A stretch of 64,000 nt of DNA, taken from NCBI RefSeq assembly GCF_000002235.5, contig NW_022145551.1:1841001-1905000 (forward strand). The letters run 5' to 3'. A model generated the notes under the pieces. It searched no databases and was not told where the DNA came from. It saw only the letters and a list, made by a program, of their open reading frames with translations. Position numbers and translations under genes: made by a program. This DNA is from Strongylocentrotus purpuratus. Lineage: Eukaryota; Echinodermata; Echinoidea; Camarodonta; Strongylocentrotidae. Of this stretch, positions 59,211-64,000 are shown one piece after another (position 1 is the stretch's first letter; each line of letters begins with the position of its first letter).

Positions 59211-62200
59211 CTAGCTTGTGGTGGTACAACTTCGACATCTGCGGCAAAAAAAAGAAGAAGAAAGAAACCAAACAAGATTTAAAAGCAGATCATGGAAACA
59301 TCACCTTGAAATAGTACGGATATTAATCAAATAGTACGGCATTCAAGGGAAGTAGTCCTGAGTGGCACATCCTCCCTAGTTTTGATGAAATTTCATGGAT
59401 AGAAGTACTTTGTCATGAAAATAACTTCGTTCAAACTTTAAAGCGAATGACCCAGACGTATGGAAATTAGAAAGGAATGGATTTCTTTTATTTTTGTGTT
59501 GTTTAATTAGAATAGCATCAAACACTCTTCTTAACAAAGGAAATATACATTTGAGGTAATATGGCATTCTTCAATAGAAAGAACCAATTTATAGTATCTG
59601 TTTGCTCAGTTTTGAGATGCTTGATTGATAACAGTTTAAAGCCCCTCTTAAGTGTTGGATCCCAAAATTAGCCAAAGAATAGATGGCACAATCTCACTTA
59701 AATGGTATGATGTAAAAGAGGATGTCATTAACACCCGGACACTTCTGCAAATAGAATATTGCCCTAACAAATGTGTTTGAAGTAGAATATGGATGAAAGA
59801 ATACACAATTTGCTTTTTCTGCATACAACACAAAACCCTTAGTTAGTAAGTTTGTATTCTTTCTAATTTTTAGGACAAATTTTTGAAGAAGAGTGGCATT
59901 TTCTTTCACATCATTATAACATTGAAGTGAAATGTGAAGCTCCCAATACTTTTTTTGGTATTTATGTAAGCTCCCAATACTTGAGAGAGCTCGAGGGGCT
60001 TCAAAGTAGAAACAAAAACACAAAGCTATATCGTTAGTTGCTTATACAAGAAACAAATCAATTGACTGTGTTTTGTTTTTTGTGGCACCCTGCATTCAGA
60101 ATTGTTTCCCAAAAAATACTGCTATAAGCAGTATTTCAAGATTTGTTGTTGTTGAATAGTTTTGTAAGTGATCACAATGCAGTTTCTCAATATAATCAGG
60201 AAAAAGATACTAGCATCCGTTAGCAGCTATGTCCTACACAAACGTACATTAATCCAGTACATTTGTACTTTGTGTGCAGGGCACAACTATAACGAATACT
60301 AAGAAGTGCTATCCTGTCTACATGTATAACTAAATACAAAATGAATAAAATGCCAAATGACATACACGTATGGAAATTAGAAAGGAATGGATTTCTTTTA
60401 TTTTTGTGTTGTTTAATTAGAATAGCATCAAACACTCTTCTTAACAAAGGAAATATACATTTGAGGTAATATGGCATTCTTCAATAGAAAGAACCAATTT
60501 ATAGTATCTGTTTGCTCAGTTTTGAGATGCTTGATTGATAACAGTTTAAAGCCCCTCTTAAGTGTTGGATCCCAAAATTAGCCAAAGAATAGATGGCACA
60601 ATCTCACTTAAATGGTATGATGTAAAAGAGGATGTCATTAACACCCGGACACTTCTGCAAATAGAATATTGCCCTAACAAATGTGTTTGAAGTAGAATAT
60701 GGATGAAAGAATACACAATTTGCTTTTTCTGCATACAACACAAAACCCTTAGTTAGTAAGTTTGTATTCTTTCTAATTTTTAGGACAAATTTTTGAAGAA
60801 GAGTGGCATTTTCTTTCACATCATTATAACATTGAAGTGAAATGTGAAGCTCCCAATACTTTTTTTGGTATTTATGTAAGCTCCCAATACTTGAGAGAGC
60901 TCGAGGGGCTTCAAAGTAGAAACAAAAACACAAAGCTATATCGTTAGTTGCTTATACAAGAAACAAATCAATTGACTGTGTTTTGTTTTTTGTGGCACCC
61001 TGCATTCAGAATTGTTTCCCAAAAAATACTGCTATAAGCAGTATTTCAAGATTTGTTGTTGTTGAATAGTTTTGTAAGTGATCACAATGCAGTTTCTCAA
61101 TATAATCAGGAAAAAGATACTAGCATCCGTTAGCAGCTATGTCCTACACAAACGTACATTAATCCAGTACATTTGTACTTTGTGTGCAGGGCACAACTAT
61201 AACGAATACTAAGAAGTGCTATCCTGTCTACATGTATAACTAAATACAAAATGAATAAAATGCCAAATGACATACCCATATTTCTGAATGTTGAGGTCAA
61301 TGGGGTCGTTGGGGTCGACAGTGTTCTGGAGATTGATGGGGTCGATGTCGAAGGGGTCCTCAGTGCTGTTGATGCTGTTCTGGATGATCGAGGTAGGGGT
61401 AGCTGGATCTGAACGGGTAGAGGAATCTGGAATTTGTTGTAAAGTTGACGATATGAAATGGAGGATTTCATATTTAAATTTCAGAATTGTAGGGATTATG
61501 GGAGAAAAAAGTATTGGGATTTGGAAGAGCTATATATAGAATTGAATGTATTAATAAAGAACGTCAGAATTTTAAAAATAAATAATTAGAATATTTACCT
61601 TCAGTTCAAATTATAGCAATTTAATATACATGTGCATAAACAATAAAAACTAATTTGAAAATGAGAATAAAAATGCAGCAATAATCAAATTTGTGAATGA
61701 AAATTGTGAATGAAAATTATGGGATCGATCAGTGTTACCCCCGCCCCCAATATTTTTTCCTATTTACTATTTGATCAAATTGAGGTTCTTGGCCAATTGC
61801 GACTTTAAATGATTGCAAATGCCAAAATGAGGGTAATTCCCACCAGCTACCTCTTTCACATCACACTCACAATCCACTAAATGTGTTGATACAAAGTTCT
61901 TGCATATTTTGGCAGACTTGGCACACTCCCTTGTAAGATTTCAGGAGGCTAGAAACATGTACTAGCGGGATATCTTAATTCACAGCCCAATCTCGTAATT
62001 TATTCCTTTTCGAACTGAATCATCATCAGCATATATTGAGCTACTACAGAGTATAGTATAGACCTACTTCTAAATCTGAAAGTATCAGAGACTATAATAT
62101 CATTTAGATATGCATAAAAAAATGATGCGTCTTCCCATTCAGCTCTATTTGATTCAATTGGTCTTTCCAACAATGCATCAGCACCTTCAACACTTGTAAC

Positions 62201-62290
62201 ACCAACAGATTCACAATCATTTGATTCATGGTCGATATTGCATATTGGGATGAACATCATCACTGTCACGGACGCTGCAACATGATGCAT
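59211..62290 (-). CDS. tentative three-exon gene, product unrecognised
   Basis: Minus-strand exons 62290-62068 (MHHVAASVTV...SVEGADALLERPIESNRAEW...FFYAYLNDIIVSDTFRFR, donor GTAGGT), 61426-61276 (SSTRSDPATPTSIIQN...DPFDIDPINLQNT...DLNIQKYG, donor GTATGT) and 59238-59211 (CRSCTTTS then stop, acceptor TTTTTGCCGCAG). Phases fit at both joins (1 then 2). The middle exon's Asp/Asn/Pro-rich sequence looks like genuine protein. The 5' end is uncertain because no clear upstream exon was found; other frames are possible for the last exon. No family recognised and no function proposed. It lies between two satellite arrays sharing words, so it might belong to a large mobile element. Confidence 0.4.
59456..61275. 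repeat. 910-bp direct tandem duplication
   Basis: Copy 1 is 59456-60365 and copy 2 is 60366-61275; they appear identical over all parts I compared, including their chance open frames. Copy 2 ends at 61275, which is the first base of the intron after exon 61426-61276. Recent duplication or assembly duplicate. Confidence 0.9.
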
Positions 62291-62293
62291 CAA

Positions 62294-62780
62294 TACATCA
62301 CCTAGGTCTAACTCTAAGTCAGGAACATATTAACATTTATCACGGCAAACACTCAATGCATCTGATGCCGACACTTCGGCCCCCATCATAGCCATCATAG
62401 CCATCACTCACACTTCAATTGCACGCAGCGGGTGTGCATGCTAAGCGTACGTCGAGCGTTACACTCGTACTCATGCACTTTCACTTTCATTTGGACAGGG
62501 AATTATCAATGATTACTTTAACAATTTCTCATGCTATTTCCCTCGCTTTGTGACGGGGAGTTCTCACACTATACACACTATCAGTTTCACGCGACATGCT
62601 CACAAAAATAACGTTGAAAGAGAAAGAAAATCATTCATTTACCATGCAGTGTTGGTACTCCCCGGCAACTGATCCAGACAAATGGACAGGATATATGGCT
62701 GACGTACGTTGCATGAGCACATGGGCATGCGCACGCATGCAATTTTTTTTACCCGGATGTAGCGGTACTAGGTCGTATTT
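62294..62780. other. no gene recognised
   Basis: Includes GGCTATGATGGCTATGATGG on the minus strand and TGCGTGCG-rich words. It would hold the 5' end of the tentative gene, but no exon can be supported. Confidence 0.3.
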
Positions 62781-64000
62781 GCTACGTTGGCCCAACGTCA
62801 TATAGCCAACCAATATATACATGCACTATTTATCAGTAAAGAGACGATATAGACCAACGTTAAGCCAAGGTTGGCCCAACGTCGCGTATATTAGCCAACA
62901 TATCCACCATTTCTCAGTAAAAATTTGAAACGATGGACCAACATTGGACCAACATTGAGCCAACGTTAATAGCCAAACGTCGAATAGCCAATTAACAGCC
63001 ACAATTTATCAGTAATAATTGAGACGATGGACCAACGTTCAGCCAACATTGGCCCAACATCGAATATGGCCAGCCAAAAGCCAACATTTAAAATTTAAAA
63101 TTGAGACGATGGACCAACGTTCAGCCGACGTTAGCCCAACGTCGAATAGCCAACCCAAAGCCACCATTTAAAAAAAAAATGAGACGATGGACCAACATGA
63201 AGCCAACATTGGCCCAACGCCGAATAGCCAACCAATAGCCAACATTTATAAGTTAAAATTAAGACGATGGGCTTTCAGCCCACATTGGCCTAACGTCGAA
63301 TAGCCAACCAAACGCCAAAAGTTATCAGTAATATTTGAGACAATGGACCAACGTTCAGCCAACATTGGCCCAACGTCGAATAGCCAACCAATAGCCACCA
63401 TTTATCAGTGTAAATGGCGACAATGGACCAACGTTGAGCCAACTTTAGCTCAACGTCGAATAGCCAACCAATAGCCACCATTTATCAGTAAAAATAGTGA
63501 CAATGGACCAATGTTCAGCCAACATTGGCCCAACGTCGAATAGCCAACTAATAGCCACCATTTAGCAGTGAAAATGGCGACAATGAGCCAACGTTAGCCC
63601 AATGTCGAATAGCCAACCAAAAGCCAACATTTATCAGTAATAAATGAGACAATAGACCAACGTTCAACCAACATTGGCCCAACGTCGAATAGCCAACCAA
63701 TAGCCAACATTTATCAGTGATAATTGAGACGATGGACCAACATTTAGCCAACATAGGCCAAACGTCGAATAGCCAACCCAAAGCCACCATTTATCAGTGA
63801 AAATGGCGACAATGGACCAACATTGAACCAACAATAGCCCAACGTCGAATAGCTAACCAAAAGCCACCATTTATCAGTGAAAATGGCGACAATAGACCAA
63901 CGTTCAGCCAACATTGGCCCAACGTCGAATAGCCAACCAATAGCCATCATTTATCAGTGAAAATGGCGACAATGGACCAACGTTCAGCCAACATTGGACC
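62780..64000. repeat. 80-bp satellite array, running off the window
   Basis: About 14 copies of an 80-bp unit: GACCAACGTTCAGCCAACAT, TGGCCCAACGTCGAATAGCC, AACCAATAGCCACCATTTAT, CAGTGAAAATGGCGACAATG. Some early copies are shorter. Shares the CCAACGTT and TTGGCCCAACGT words with the 55-bp array. Confidence 0.9.

Noticed and set aside
59694-60933. Two identical 109-codon minus-strand ORFs
   Set aside because: They lie within the duplicated intronic 910 bp and show no protein signature; identity reflects duplication.

Overview
This is a eukaryotic window, most like a marine invertebrate deuterostome (sea-urchin-like or related). The reasons are genes split by GT-AG introns, an intronless aminergic-type GPCR, a telomere-like CCCTAA tract, APE-type LINE remnants, tRNA-like SINE heads, dense small palindromic or TIR elements, and frequent long poly-C/poly-G runs. 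The species cannot be fixed from sequence alone.

Layout. 0-9.2 kb: a six-exon minus-strand gene for a small secreted six-bladed YWTD beta-propeller protein; its introns hold several mobile repeats. 10-19 kb: repeat-rich, with simple AT repeats, SINE heads and a minus-strand CR1/Jockey-type LINE (5' end near 17.05 kb, 3' end near 12.65 kb). That LINE lost most of its RT region and carries a 2-kb TIR insertion with its own minisatellite. 20.0-25.2 kb: a minus-strand multi-exon gene ending in an RGS domain, with frame breaks and a 77-bp tandem repeat over one exon boundary. 23.8-33.5 kb: MITEs, a CT-rich compound minisatellite and microsatellites. 34.6-36.0 kb: an intact intronless class A GPCR between two opposed copies of one TTAA-type MITE. 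37.6-39.2 kb: a second LINE endonuclease fragment split by a 0.9-kb foldback element. 39.2-44.3 kb: dispersed repeats and minisatellites.

44,381-51,431: the most interesting object, a 7,051-bp DNA transposon with about 155-165-bp terminal inverted repeats, a TTC/TTC 3-bp target duplication, repeated subterminal motifs and two long adjoining ORFs (634 and 923 codons). Together they encode paired CxxC...HxxC zinc modules, a candidate RNase-H-like transposase core, a FEN1/XPG (PIN-like) nuclease domain and a C-terminal CXC (tesmin/TSO1-type) cysteine domain. The ORFs look like one about 1.55-kaa protein split by a single frame change. An Academ-like relationship is suggested but unproven.

51.4-64 kb: a nested pair of TIR elements (52.8-54.6 kb), a degenerate pyrimidine minisatellite, and two satellite arrays (55-bp and 80-bp units) sharing CCAACGT/TTGGCCCAACGT words. 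Between these arrays lie a tentative three-exon minus-strand gene and a 910-bp tandem duplication that begins exactly at one of its splice donors. The host genes show no operon-like relation; most of the window is mobile-element strata.
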